This document shows, piece after piece, positions 16,506-25,554 of a stretch of DNA of 64,000 nt. Within the stretch, counting starts at the first letter, position 1, and every line of letters begins with the position of its first letter. Source of the stretch: Bog-473 sp963725895 (GTDB lineage: Bacteria > Actinomycetota > Acidimicrobiia > Acidimicrobiales > RAAP-2); contig CAVSAJ010000001.1 of the NCBI GenBank assembly GCA_963725895.1, positions 682,001 to 746,000 of the forward strand, in the 5' to 3' direction. The position numbers and the translations under genes are program-made. A model generated the notes under the pieces. That model had not been told where the DNA came from and made no database searches. It saw only the letters and a list, made by a program, of their open reading frames with translations.

Positions 16506-17282
16506 CGCTCGCAATACCCGTATGTCTTGTCCGCGATGCGCCTCGAGCGCGTCGTCGATTTCTTCCACGGCCAGCGTCGCCTGGCCCGAGAGGGCGAGGT
16601 TGCGCTCGCGGTCGACCGTCACGGTGCCACCCTCGCCCGACTCCTCGTCGAATTGGACGTCACCGGGCTCGCGCTCGAGCGCGAGCGAGTCCGCCTCGGC
16701 ACGCAGCGACGTTGCCTGCTCCAGGTAGATGGCGCGTTCGGCCGTGAGAAGCTCGCGCACCTCGTCGAGGAACTTTGCGTCTTTGGCGTAGGGACCGGTC
16801 TTGGGCCGGACCGGCGCGGGCTTGGTCTTCGGGGCGAAGGTGCTGCGCGGTGCCGCGCCGTTGCCGGCGATGCGCGTGGCCGTCTTCTTGGCCGGCTTCG
16901 CGGCTGCCTTCTTCGTCGGAGCTGCCGTCTTCTTCGCCGCAGGAGCCTTCTTCGCCGGAGCTGCCGTCTTCTTCGCCGCAGGAGCCTTCTTCGCGGCGAC
17001 GGCAGGCTTCTTCGCCGGCGCGGCCTTCTTTGTCGCCGTCGACGGCTTCTTGGTCACTGGGGTGGCCTTCTTGGTGGCCGTGGCTGCCTTTTTCACAACG
17101 GGCACTGCCTTCTTCTTCGTCAGCGCTGGACGCCTTGCCGCTGTTGGCGCAACCTTGCCGGGCACCTTTTTGTTCCCAGCTTTCTTGACCGCCTTTCCCC
17201 CGGCTCCCGACGATCCGGCGCTCCCGGCCGAACGCGAGGCAGGCGCTCGCTTGACCTGGGCGCCTTTGCTCGCTGGGGTCAT
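16412..17282 (-). CDS. DksA/TraR-type zinc-finger protein with Lys/Ala/Pro-rich N-terminal tail, one frame break
   Basis: About 290 residues. Residues 1-165 are a basic, histone-H1-like tail of KKAAPAKK/KKTAAPAKK repeats. The C-terminal part is a DksA/TraR module: coiled region KFLDEVRELLTAERAIYLEQ, LALSGQATLAVEEIDDALEA, then, after a one-base frame change near 16538, the four-cysteine finger YGYCERCFQPIP...RLCVACKSGGL and TGA at 16412. DksA proteins bind in the secondary channel of RNA polymerase; tailed forms are common in actinobacteria but poorly studied. ATG 17282 has AAGGAGG five bases upstream. Without the indel this frame would run on into lspA, giving a false fusion. Confidence 0.82.
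16918..16995 (-). repeat. Two 39-bp direct repeats in the Lys/Ala/Pro tail
   Basis: Units start at 16918 and 16957 and are almost identical; each encodes a 13-residue block of the APAAKKTAAPAKK type. Shorter degenerate copies of the same theme extend to about 17110. Confidence 0.85.
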
Positions 17283-17406
17283 CGATCCCTCCTTCGGACC
17301 ACGCAAGCGGCCGGTCTTCCGTGCCACGACCTCGCGCGGGGAGCGGGTGACGATAGCGGACCGCGAAGGCGGCGGCAACACTGCCGCCCGCCCTCGACGC
17401 AGTGAA

Positions 17407-18177
17407 TCAGGCCGTGCGGGGTGCTCCCGAGACGGCCGGGTCCGAGGCGCTCGTGAGGTTCAGGGTCGGTGGGCCGTCTTCGCTCTCGGGCATCCCTGCA
17501 GCGGCGGGCTCATCACCGGCCGGCCTCGGTGCGGCGTGCACCTTGGGCTTGATGCCCATGAGCGAGTTGGCCGGCTGGACGTTCTCGTCCACCCACTTGA
17601 GTATTTCCGAGAGGGCGCCATGCAGGCGGTTGCGCTCTGACTCGAGATGCCGAGCCATGCTCTCCACGTCGGCCGCGAGGTCGGTGCGCGTCGACTCGAG
17701 CCGCGTGACCTCCTCGCGCAGGGCCTGGTGTGTCTCGGCCTGGAGTTGGGCCGACGTCGCCTCCGCCGCCGCGATCGCGGCCCGCGCCGTCTCCTCGGCC
17801 TGGGCGATGACGGCGGCAGCTTCCGCCTCGCTTTCGCGCTTTGTCTGGTCGACGAACTTCTGCGCGAGCAAGAGCGTGCGCTGCAGCGTCTCGTCGGAGA
17901 GCGCCGCCGCGTCGGCCGCGGCAGCAGTGGCTGCCTCGTCTCCTTCGGCGACCGCCGGCGCGGCACGCTTGTCGCGCTCGAGCTGCGCGATGCGCTCGCT
18001 GGCCTGGCGCAGCCGCTCGTTCAACTGGCGCACGTGCTCTTGGAGGGCCTCGGCCTCCTGCGCCGCCTTGTCCAGGTACTCATCGACCTCATCGACGTTG
18101 TAGCCCTTCAGGCCGAGGCGGAACTCCACGGTGCGGAGTGTGTCGAGGATCGATGCAGGTGCCTGGGAATTGTCCAT
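17407..18177 (-). CDS. DivIVA domain protein (Wag31-like)
   Basis: 256 residues. The N-terminal DivIVA domain is recognisable in LDTLRTVEFRLGLKGYNVDEVDEYLD, followed by coiled coil from about 35 to 75, an acidic-alanine linker, and a long second coiled coil (AQKFVDQTKRESEAEAAAVI and onward to about residue 200). The C-terminus is Pro/Ala-rich. DivIVA proteins assemble at curved poles and septa; in actinobacteria Wag31 organises polar growth and lies at the distal end of the dcw cluster, as here. ATG 18177 was chosen; an in-frame GTG at 18198 lies too close to an AGGAGG to be used efficiently. Confidence 0.92.
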   Translation of the reverse strand: MDNSQAPASILDTLRTVEFRLGLKGYNVDEVDEYLDKAAQEAEALQEHVRQLNERLRQASERIAQLERDKRAAPAVAEGDEAATAAAADAAALSDETLQRTLLLAQKFVDQTKRESEAEAAAVIAQAEETARAAIAAAEATSAQLQAETHQALREEVTRLESTRTDLAADVESMARHLESERNRLHGALSEILKWVDENVQPANSLMGIKPKVHAAPRPAGDEPAAAGMPESEDGPPTLNLTSASDPAVSGAPRTA

Positions 18178-18234
18178 GGGAGGCGAGTTTACCCACACCC
18201 TCCTACGATTCCAGCAATGGTGCCGGGGGTGGCG

Positions 18235-18492
18235 TTACGTCGTCAGTACCGGGATTAACACAAACTGCGCAACCAGGATGACGACGAGGAAGGACCAGTC
18301 CAGACCACCCATCGGCTTGATGATCCGGCGCACCGGGCGCAGGACGGGCTCGGTCGCCTGGTAGAGGAAATACTGGATCCGGGCCAGCGTCGTTCCGGGC
18401 TGGATGCGGAACCAGCTCAAAATGGCGTAGGGGAACATGATCAGCCAGATGTAGGCCTCGATCAGCCATGCGATCAATCGGAAGATGTCCAC
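18235..18492 (-). CDS. YggT family membrane protein
   Basis: 85 residues with two hydrophobic helices (FRLIAWLIEAYIWLIMFPYA and SFLVVILVAQFVLIPVL) separated by the basic amphipathic segment YQATEPVLRPVRRIIKP, which is the YggT signature. It is an inner-membrane protein whose gene nearly always sits between sepF and divIVA in actinobacteria; a role in division or osmotic tolerance has been proposed but the mechanism is unknown. The start is GTG at 18492, 21 bases downstream of the sepF stop. Confidence 0.92.
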   Translation of the reverse strand: MDIFRLIAWLIEAYIWLIMFPYAILSWFRIQPGTTLARIQYFLYQATEPVLRPVRRIIKPMGGLDWSFLVVILVAQFVLIPVLTT

Positions 18493-18513
18493 CAGCTCGC
18501 GAGGGTAGCGGCT

Positions 18514-19110
18514 CTAGTCCCGGTTGAAGCCGCGCTCCACCAATCGCTGCCGCTCCTCGTCGGAGACCTTCACGTTGGTCGGCGCGAGAAGGAACACCTG
18601 GTCGGCCACCTTTTCCATCTCTCCGCTGAGGGCGTAGGTCACGCCGCTACAGAAGTCGATCATGCGCCGCTGCAGGTCTCGCTCGGCCATTTGCAGGTTC
18701 ACGATCACTGGCCGGTTGTCCTTCAAACGGTCGGCGATCTCCTTGGCGTCGCCGAAGCGAGAGGGTGCCACGACGTGCACGCGGGCCGAGGCGGGCGCGG
18801 GTGCCGGACCGGTGGGATTGAGCGTCGAGTCGACCGGCATCGCTCGTACCGGGCTCGGCCGTGGTGTGACGTTGCTCGGGGCCGGTCGCGGCTGGCTCGG
18901 CACCGCCGACTCGCGGGGGATGGTGCGCACCCTGGTCATGCCGCCACTGAATTCCTCGGGCTGGTCGTAGTCCGATGTGCGAGGCTCGACCCGGGCGGGC
19001 GCAGAAGAGAACGCGCGGGGTGCCCGGTCGTCGAGGTCGTCGTACTCGTCGTACTCGTCGTCGAGCAGGCCGAGATAGACCATGGTCTTCTTCATGAACG
19101 AGGGTGACAT
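18514..19110 (-). CDS. sepF: Cell division protein SepF
   Basis: 198 residues. SepF anchors FtsZ filaments to the membrane and substitutes for FtsA in actinobacteria. The N-terminal amphipathic helix (SFMKKTMVYLGLLDDEYDEY) binds membrane; a proline/arginine-rich linker of about 80 residues follows; the C-terminal SepF domain begins near VHVVAPSRFGDAKEIADRLK and contains NRPVIVNLQ and the DFCSGVTYALSGEMEKVADQVFLLAP core that forms the dimer and binds the FtsZ tail. ATG 19110 is preceded by AGGAGAAGGT. It is the second gene downstream of ftsZ. Confidence 0.96.
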   Translation of the reverse strand: MSPSFMKKTMVYLGLLDDEYDEYDDLDDRAPRAFSSAPARVEPRTSDYDQPEEFSGGMTRVRTIPRESAVPSQPRPAPSNVTPRPSPVRAMPVDSTLNPTGPAPAPASARVHVVAPSRFGDAKEIADRLKDNRPVIVNLQMAERDLQRRMIDFCSGVTYALSGEMEKVADQVFLLAPTNVKVSDEERQRLVERGFNRD

Positions 19111-19226
19111 ACCTTCTCCTGTCGCACGACAGCGTAGTGCCTGCTCGGCAGCCCAGGCGGGTCCATCCGGCCTGTCGTGGGGGCATATGGCGCCACCAGC
19201 CCCGTCGACCTCCCCGATCGCGGTCA

Positions 19227-19979
19227 TCACCGCGGACGCGGGGGGCGGTCGCCGAAGAGCGCCCTGCCGACGCGCACCATGGTCGAGCCGGCCGCCACGG
19301 CCGCTTCGAGGTCGTCGCTCATGCCCATCGACCGCTCTGGCAAGCCGAGTTCGTCGGCCAGCCGCCCGACCGTCGCGAACGCCTCGCGCGCAGCGGACTC
19401 CCCCGGCGCAGCCACTGTCATCAGGCCGCGGACGTCGAGCCCGATGACCCCCAACCGCGCCACCAGGGCTCCTACGGCATCGGGCGCGCAGCCGTTGCGG
19501 TTCGGGCGTCCGGTGGTGTCGACCTGGACGAGGACCGCGGCACCTGGCGCGAACAGCGCGATGCGCGCCCCCTCGGCCTCCCGGGCGACGCTCTGCCACA
19601 GTCCGACCAATGGTGCGAGCTCGGCCACCTTGTTGCGCTGCACTGCACCGAGGAAGTGCCACACGATGCCCGACGCGCCAACGCCGCCAAAGCCGCCGGC
19701 GGCACCCGCGTCCGAGTCCGGCTCCTTCGCTGTCGTGGCCGCCTTTGCGACGAGCTCACTCGCGTAATTCTCCCCGAGGTCGTGCAACCCGGCCCCATAT
19801 GCAGCTCGAACCGCGTCGGCACCAAAGCCCTTCGTCACCGCCACCACCCGCACCGCGGCAGGGTCACCCCCTGCGTCTTCGATGCGCTCCCTCACCGCGC
19901 GCAGGCGCCCGGCGACGGCGTCGCTGCTGGGAGAGGCGGGACTAGCGGAGGAAGGAGGGGACGTCGAAATCGTCGTCAC
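19227..19979 (-). CDS. yggS: YggS/PLPBP family pyridoxal-phosphate homeostasis protein
   Basis: About 250 residues. Single-domain alanine-racemase-like TIM barrel that binds pyridoxal 5'-phosphate on the lysine of VVAVTKGFG and buffers PLP and amino-acid pools. Other family marks are LGENYASEL, WHFLGAVQRNK, MGMSDDLEAAVAAGSTMVRVG and a final ALFG. GTG at 19979 overlaps the 3' end of ftsZ by 38 bases and gives an N-terminus somewhat longer than usual; the next in-frame start, GTG near 19896, would remove part of the first helix. Position directly after ftsZ is the standard actinobacterial and firmicute arrangement. Confidence 0.93.
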   Translation of the reverse strand: MTTISTSPPSSASPASPSSDAVAGRLRAVRERIEDAGGDPAAVRVVAVTKGFGADAVRAAYGAGLHDLGENYASELVAKAATTAKEPDSDAGAAGGFGGVGASGIVWHFLGAVQRNKVAELAPLVGLWQSVAREAEGARIALFAPGAAVLVQVDTTGRPNRNGCAPDAVGALVARLGVIGLDVRGLMTVAAPGESAAREAFATVGRLADELGLPERSMGMSDDLEAAVAAGSTMVRVGRALFGDRPPRPR

Positions 19980-21048
19980 CCAGGTCGAGCTCCTCTTCCG
20001 AGCCCGTGGCGTCCGCGAAGATGTCGACCGGTTCGGGTGTGGAGAAGATGCTTGACGCCAGGTCCGACGACCTCGAGGACCCGGCGCCCTCCTCCCAGCG
20101 CTCGAACCCCGCGGCAATCACGGTGACCCGCACCTCGTCACCCATGTTGTCGTCGATCACGGCGCCGAAGATGATGTTGGCGTCGGGATGCGCGACGGCG
20201 TGGATGATCTCGGCAGCCTCGTTCACCTCGAAGAGGCCCAAGTCCGATCCGCCCGCGATGTTGAGGACCAACCCTCGCGCGCCCTCGATGGAGGCCTCCA
20301 GCAGCGGCGATGTGATGGCGGCCCGCGCCGCGTTGGCCGCCCGCCCCTCGCCGATGGACGACCCGATGCCCATGATGGCCGTCCCTGCGTTTGTCATGAC
20401 CATCTTCACGTCGGCGAAGTCGGTGTTGATGAGACCGGGCACCGTGATGAGGTCGGTGATGCCGCGTACGCCTTGGAGGAGGACCTCGTCGGCCATCTTG
20501 AACGCGTTGACCATGCTCGTCTTGTCGTTGGACACCGTGAGCAGGCGGTCGTTCGGGATGACGATCAGTGTGTCGACCTTCTCCTTGAGGATCTGGATCC
20601 CCTTCTCCGCCTGCATCGCACGCCGGCGACCTTCGAACGTGAACGGTCGGGTCACGACCCCGATCGTCAGGGCACCGAGGCCCTTGGCGATCTCTGCGAT
20701 GATCGGCGCCCCGCCGGTGCCGGTGCCGCCTCCCTTGCCCGCCGTGATGAAGACCATGTCGGCGCCTTGGAGCGCCTCCTCGATCTCGACCCGGTGCTCC
20801 TCGGCGGCCATGCGGCCCACTTCGGGGTCACTCCCGGCTCCGAGACCACGGGTCAGCTGCCGCCCGAGATCGAGCTTGAGGTCGGCATCGCTCATCAGCA
20901 GGGCTTGGGCGTCCGTGTTGGCCGCGATGAATTCGACGTTGCGAAGACCCGAGTCGATCATCCGGTTGACCGCGTTGACGCCGCCCCCGCCGACCCCCAC
21001 GACCTTGATGACTGCCAGGTAGTTGCCCTGGGAAGGCACGGTCGTCAT
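19942..21048 (-). CDS. ftsZ: Cell division protein FtsZ
   Basis: 368 residues, intact. Tubulin-like GTPase that forms the Z ring. Visible are the nucleotide-binding VGVGGGGVNAVNRMI near the N-terminus, the tubulin signature GGGTGTGGAPIIAEIA (about residue 100), the catalytic T7 loop region NTDFADVKMVM, and a short acidic linker ending in the conserved tail DDFDVPSFLR that binds SepF. ATG 21048 follows GAGGGAG. A promoter with TTGACC and TATGGT is present in the 180 bases between ftsQ and ftsZ, so it can be expressed separately from the upstream mur genes. Confidence 0.98.
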   Translation of the reverse strand: MTTVPSQGNYLAVIKVVGVGGGGVNAVNRMIDSGLRNVEFIAANTDAQALLMSDADLKLDLGRQLTRGLGAGSDPEVGRMAAEEHRVEIEEALQGADMVFITAGKGGGTGTGGAPIIAEIAKGLGALTIGVVTRPFTFEGRRRAMQAEKGIQILKEKVDTLIVIPNDRLLTVSNDKTSMVNAFKMADEVLLQGVRGITDLITVPGLINTDFADVKMVMTNAGTAIMGIGSSIGEGRAANAARAAITSPLLEASIEGARGLVLNIAGGSDLGLFEVNEAAEIIHAVAHPDANIIFGAVIDDNMGDEVRVTVIAAGFERWEEGAGSSRSSDLASSIFSTPEPVDIFADATGSEEELDLGDDDFDVPSFLR

Positions 21049-21188
21049 GAACTCCCTCGTCTTCGGGTCGATCGCCGACCGGTCGCTCGCTGGTCCATTC
21101 CGCCAGCCGCCACCGGTGGCATGCGACCGCCAACCCATCCCTGAACCTCTCGGGAAGGTTGATGTTCACAGTTCGGCAACGTGGCCCC

Positions 21189-21218
21189 ACCATACGGGGG
21201 GTTCTTCAGCCTGGTCAA
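21189..21218 (-). promoter_or_regulatory. Sigma-70-type promoter for ftsZ
   Basis: Minus strand TTGACC at 21218-21213 and TATGGT at 21194-21189 are separated by 18 bases. The next start codon downstream is ftsZ at 21048, leaving a leader of about 135 bases that contains a small AACCT/AGGTT hairpin. Confidence 0.55.
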
Positions 21219-21228
21219 GCATCCTAGG

Positions 21229-22041
21229 TCACCCCGCTGTCACCGTCGGTGCGTCGGGGACGCTGACGTCGATCACATCACCGGTGTGCAGGGTCGCGCC
21301 GGCGAGGATGGAGGAGACATCCTCGTACTTGGCCGCCAGCTGCGCTCCCGACCCGATGTCGACCACGATCGGCGTCGTCATGGCGAGCTGCACCCATCCC
21401 GCCGGCTCGACGGTGACCCCCGTGACCTGCGCTGCGAAGGAGGCGGGAAGTGTCGACGCCACCCGAAGCCCGATGGCGTCCGTGCCCGAGAGCACCGTGC
21501 CGGGCGCACCCGGCGCCTCGGGCACGGTCAACAACAGCAGTCCGGGCGGCCGCGCCGTCGACGCACTCAGGACGCGGCCGTCGCTGCTCAACACGACCCA
21601 GCGTCCTCCCGGCGCGCCGACCACGAAGTGGGGCGTCTCTTCTGTGACGTGGATGTGCACGCCGTCGGGCCACGACACCTGCACGTGGGCCGTCTGCACC
21701 CACGGCAGCTGTTCGATGCGTGCCGCCGCCGCGCCCGCGTTCACATCGAGCAAAGGCGGGTGATCGGCCAGGCCGGCCCGGTCCACGACCTGGGCCGCCG
21801 TTTCGTGTGTGTTGCCCGTGACCGAGATGGAGCGAGCAGAGAACAACGGTGTGTGGATGACGAACCACGCGGTCACGAGGATCGCAATCCCCGCGAGGCC
21901 GACGACGAGCGCACGGAGGCGGCGCCGGCCCTGCTCGCGTTGGACGGCGGTGCGGCGGGCCGAGATGCGAGGATCGATGGTGCCACGGCGCCGGTTCACA
22001 CCGCGCCCGCCCTTGGCGCGCGACGAGCCGTCCGTCGTCAC
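21229..22041 (-). CDS. ftsQ: Cell division protein FtsQ
   Basis: 270 residues. Bitopic membrane protein of the FtsQLB divisome subcomplex. A 40-residue Arg-rich cytoplasmic tail precedes one helix (ALVVGLAGIAILVTAWFVI), then a POTRA domain (FSARSISVTGNTHETAAQV, with PWVQTAHVQVSWPDGVHIHV) and an FtsQ/DivIB beta domain. GTG 22041 overlaps the murB stop as GTGA. Order murC-murB-ftsQ-ftsZ is standard. Confidence 0.94.
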   Translation of the reverse strand: MTTDGSSRAKGGRGVNRRRGTIDPRISARRTAVQREQGRRRLRALVVGLAGIAILVTAWFVIHTPLFSARSISVTGNTHETAAQVVDRAGLADHPPLLDVNAGAAAARIEQLPWVQTAHVQVSWPDGVHIHVTEETPHFVVGAPGGRWVVLSSDGRVLSASTARPPGLLLLTVPEAPGAPGTVLSGTDAIGLRVASTLPASFAAQVTGVTVEPAGWVQLAMTTPIVVDIGSGAQLAAKYEDVSSILAGATLHTGDVIDVSVPDAPTVTAG

Positions 22042-23049
22042 GATCGACCTCGCGGCCGTGCTGTGTCCTCGGTTCCATTCTCGCCTGTCCCGGACACCGC
22101 ACCAGTCTTCCCGTCGCGAAAGCCCAGGAGGCGGACCTCGGCGTGCAGCGTCACGCCACAGCGGTCCGCCACCACCGCACGCACGTGCTCCATGAGGGCG
22201 CGCACGTCGTCAGCCCGTCCGTCTTTCTCCGCCTGAATGAAGTTGGCATGCTTTTCCGACACCGCTGCCGTGCCCAACCGGAAGCCCTTGAGCCCGGCTT
22301 CCTCAATGAGTCGTCCCGCCGCGTCGCCCTCGGGGTTGGTGAACACCGAGCCCGCGTTGGAGCCGCCGGGCTGGTGGGCGCGCCGCCACCGCACGATCTC
22401 TTTGACCGCCTCTTGCTCCGCGGCCACCGAGCCCGACACCACCCGCAACTCGGCGCCGAGCACGAGTTGCGAGGCGAGCACCGACGAGGACCGGTAGGCG
22501 TAGTCGAGGCGCGCCACGTCGTCGGTGCCTCCGTCCGCGCTGCGGAGGTCGACCCAGCTGTAGCGCTCGAGGCACGACGCCATGTCCGATCCGTGGCCGC
22601 CGGCGTTCATGCGCACCGCCCCCCCGACAGAACCGGGCACACCGACGGCCCAGGCCAGGCCCGACCATCCCGCGTCCGCGACGCGGCCGGGCCAAGACGG
22701 GCAGCGCCAGCGCAGCGCCGGCGCGGACGACCGCGGGGGCGCCCTCGTCCCCATGACCGGGGGCCGGCAGATCCAGCCCGGCAAAGCCGGCGCCCAGATG
22801 GACCACCACCCCGTCGAAGCCCGCGTCCGCCACCAAGAGGTTCGAGCCGCGGCCGATCACGAACAACGGCAGGTCCGAGTCGCGGAGTGCGGCGCGCACC
22901 TCGTCGAGGTCGGCCGGCCCTTCCACCTCGACCAGCACCGCGGCGGAGCCCCCCACGCCGTAGGTGGTCAGCGGGCCGAGCGGGGCGTCCACGGTGGCCC
23001 GGCGGCCGAGGACACTGGCCAGAGCCCGATGTGCCGCGCCCGGGGTCAC
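22038..23049 (-). CDS. murB: UDP-N-acetylenolpyruvoylglucosamine reductase, one frame break
   Basis: FAD-dependent reductase making UDP-MurNAc from UDP-GlcNAc-enolpyruvate; about 337 residues. The FAD-binding half (LGPLTTYGVGGSAAVLVEVE, LFVIGRGSNLLVADAGFDGV) lies in one frame, and the rest (WAVGVPGSVGGAVRMNAGGH, GGSNAGSVFTNPEGDAAGRL, KHANFI) in another. They join near 22688, where one extra C in a C/G run shifts the frame after LALPVLAR. All catalytic regions are present on either side, so I treat this as an indel. GTG 23049 overlaps the murC stop as GTGA (another GTG lies at 23052). Confidence 0.93.
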
Positions 23050-24431
23050 CACGTGGGTGACTCCATCAGCTCGTCGGGCAGCATCGTCAGGTCGCCCGCA
23101 CCGAGTGTCAGGCACAGGTCGCCGGCGCGCAGCGTCGACGCCACGGTCCGACGCAGCTCCTCCCAGCGCGGGACGTAGGCCACGGGCAAGCGGGGATCCT
23201 GCGCCCGCACTGCGTCGACGACGAGCCGCCCCGAGACCCCGGGCACGGGCCGGTCGCCGGCGCTGTAGATGTCGGTCACCACCAGCTCGTCGGCCAGTTC
23301 GAACGCCGTGCCGAACTGATCGGCCAGTGCAGCGGTGCGCGAGAAGCGGTGCGGTTGGAAGACGGCGACGATGCGGTTCCAGCCCCCCGCCCTCGCCGTG
23401 GCCAGCGCGACGCGCACCTCGCCGGGCAGGTGGGCATAGTCGTCGACGAAGGTCACCCCGCCGACCTCGCCGCGGAACTCGAAGCGCCGGCTCACCCCTG
23501 CGAAGCGCGCCAGTGCGTCCCGTGCGGCTGCGAAGGGCGCCCCGGCGCGCAGGGCCGCCACGGTCGCGACGGCGGCGTTGCGCGCGTTGTGGACCCCGGG
23601 GACCCCGATGCGCAGCGTGCCAAGCTCGCCCTCGGGCCCGTGCAGGACGAAGGCCGCCGCGCTGCGGCTCTGCTCGAGGTCCCGCATCACATAGGTCGCG
23701 CCGTCCGTCAGACCCACGCTCAGCGCTGCGTTCGCCCGTCCGATCGCGTCGGCCTCGTCGTCGTCGGCGCAGACGACCGACCCCTCGGTGGCCGAGGCCA
23801 CGAAGCGCGCGAACGCGTCCCGCAATGCATCGAATGTGCCGTAGTAGTCGAGGTGGTCGGGTTCGACGCTCGTGAGCACGGCCAGGTCCGGGCGCAAGGC
23901 GGAGAACGTGCCGTAGCTCTCGTCGGCTTCCACCACGAGCCACTCCCCTTCGTCCCACACCGCATTCGTGCCGATCTCGTTGACGTCGGCGCCGATGACG
24001 AAGGAGGGGCGCATCCCGGCCTCCACCAGGATCAGCGACAACATGGACGCCGTCGTCGTCTTGCCGTGGGTCCCGGCCACCGCCAGGCAGCGCCGTGTGG
24101 CACAGATGGCGGCCAGCACCTCCGAACGCGGGGCGACCCGGATGCCGAGCGCCCGCGCCTCGACCAGCTCGGCATTCTCGGCCGGCACCGCCGGGGAGTA
24201 GGTCACTGCGTCGGCGCCGACCACCTGCCCGGCTCGGTGCCCGACCGCGACGGCAATCCCGCGGGAGCGCAGGCGCTCTGCCACCGGAGAGTCCTTCAGG
24301 TCCGAGCCCGAGACCGTGTGGCCCATGTCGTGCAGCACGAGCGCGATAGCGCTCATGCCGGCGCCACCGATGCCGACGATGTGAACCCGTCTCGGCTGCG
24401 AGAGATCGAGGTCGGTCGGGTCAGCGGGCAT
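23046..24431 (-). CDS. murC: UDP-N-acetylmuramate--L-alanine ligase
   Basis: 461 residues, intact. ATP-dependent ligase that adds L-alanine to UDP-MurNAc in the cytosol. Rossmann-like start VHIVGIGGAGMSAIALVLHD, ATP loop VAGTHGKTTTASMLS, EADESYGTFSALRPDLAVLT, the GVHNARNAAVA and SRRFEFRG boxes and FVDDYAHLPGEVRVAL are all present (most homologues have DDYAHHP; here the second histidine is leucine). ATG 24431 overlaps the end of murG by 11 bases. Confidence 0.97.
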   Translation of the reverse strand: MPADPTDLDLSQPRRVHIVGIGGAGMSAIALVLHDMGHTVSGSDLKDSPVAERLRSRGIAVAVGHRAGQVVGADAVTYSPAVPAENAELVEARALGIRVAPRSEVLAAICATRRCLAVAGTHGKTTTASMLSLILVEAGMRPSFVIGADVNEIGTNAVWDEGEWLVVEADESYGTFSALRPDLAVLTSVEPDHLDYYGTFDALRDAFARFVASATEGSVVCADDDEADAIGRANAALSVGLTDGATYVMRDLEQSRSAAAFVLHGPEGELGTLRIGVPGVHNARNAAVATVAALRAGAPFAAARDALARFAGVSRRFEFRGEVGGVTFVDDYAHLPGEVRVALATARAGGWNRIVAVFQPHRFSRTAALADQFGTAFELADELVVTDIYSAGDRPVPGVSGRLVVDAVRAQDPRLPVAYVPRWEELRRTVASTLRAGDLCLTLGAGDLTMLPDELMESPTW

Positions 24432-25554
24432 GGGCGTCGACGAGCTCGGCAACACGGGCAGCCGCGTCGGGGCGCGTGTGCTCGCGAGCGGCGGCACTCA
24501 TGGCGCGCAGCCGCACCGGGTCCGACAACAACGCGTCGAGCTCCTTGGCGAGCCGGGCACCGTCGCACTCGTGATCGGGAAGGTGCACCGCGGCGCCCAC
24601 GCCCACCAACGCCTCTGCATTGCGCGGTCCGGTGGTCGCGCGGCGCACCGGGCAGCGGCACCAAGATGGCAGGCACGCCAGCCACCAACAGCTCCGCCAC
24701 GGTCATGGCACCCGCCCGGGTGACGCACACGTCGGCCGCCCCGTAGAGGTCGGCCATGCGGTCCTCGAAGGGGACGACCCGGTAGACCAGTGCGTCGGCC
24801 GAGGCGTCGGGTGGTGCTTCACCGCGGCGAAGGCGTCATAGTCGCGCCGCCCGGTGACGTGGTAGATCGATCGGCGCCCCAGCCCAGCCCACGATCTGGC
24901 CAGCTCGGCGACGGCGCCGTTGATCCGGTGCGCGCCGAGGGAGCCGCCGACCGACGCGAGCGTCTCGCGATCCGCGGGGAGGTCCAGCACGGCCCGGCTG
25001 GCGGCGCGTCCCTCCGCTGTGTGGTCGATAGAGAAGAGCTCGGGGCGGACCGGGGTGCCGGTGACGTGCGCACGCGGCAGGTCCGTGCCGTCGAAGGCCA
25101 CCGCGTTGGCCGCGGCGAAACGCCCGAGCAGCCCGTTGACGGCCCCCGGGACTGCGTCGGTGGTCATGGAGACGAGCGGGACGCGGGTCAAGACCGCCGC
25201 GACGCCGGCCGGCAAGCTGGCATAGCCACCGACGATGACCACCACACGCGGCCGGCGCATCAGGAACGAGCCGACCGCACGCAGGCAGGCCCAGGCGAGC
25301 CCGAGCACCGCGCCGACGTTGGCCGCCAACGCGGCGGGTCGCAGGCTGCGCTTGATGCCGCGTCCGGGCAACAGGGTGTAGGGGAACTCGAGCGTCGGCC
25401 AGCTCGTGGCCTCCTGGCCCCGGCGCGACCCGTAGAGCTCGATCGATTCCGCCGCGTGCCCCCGTCCGACCATGGCGCGTGCGATCTGCAACGAGGGGAC
25501 GATGTGACCACCCGTCCCGCCGCCCGCGATCACCGTGCCCCGAGGCGGGCTCAC
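24421..25554 (-). CDS. murG: MurG lipid II synthase (GT28), two frame breaks
   Basis: Glycosyltransferase that adds GlcNAc from UDP-GlcNAc to lipid I on the inner membrane face; about 378 residues. N-terminal half with TVIAGGGTGGHIVPSLQIAR and VVVIVGGYASLPAGVAA in the first frame; the UDP-GlcNAc-binding half (DLYGAADVCVTRAGAMTVAE, ILVPLPGA) in a second, entered near 24820; and RNAEALVGVGAAVHLP to the stop in a third, entered near 24622 where a G is inserted in ...cggaccgcgcaat. Sequence similarity is continuous over both joins. The lipid-I acceptor segment ELYGSRRGQEATSWPTLEFP deviates from the common GTxxGLE form. GTG 25554 overlaps the ftsW stop as GTGA. Confidence 0.92.

Noticed and set aside
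15948..17381. A single 477-residue fusion of a Lys-rich tail with LspA
   Set aside because: The four-cysteine zinc finger is recovered in the other frame with a proper stop, so the fusion arises from an indel near 16538.
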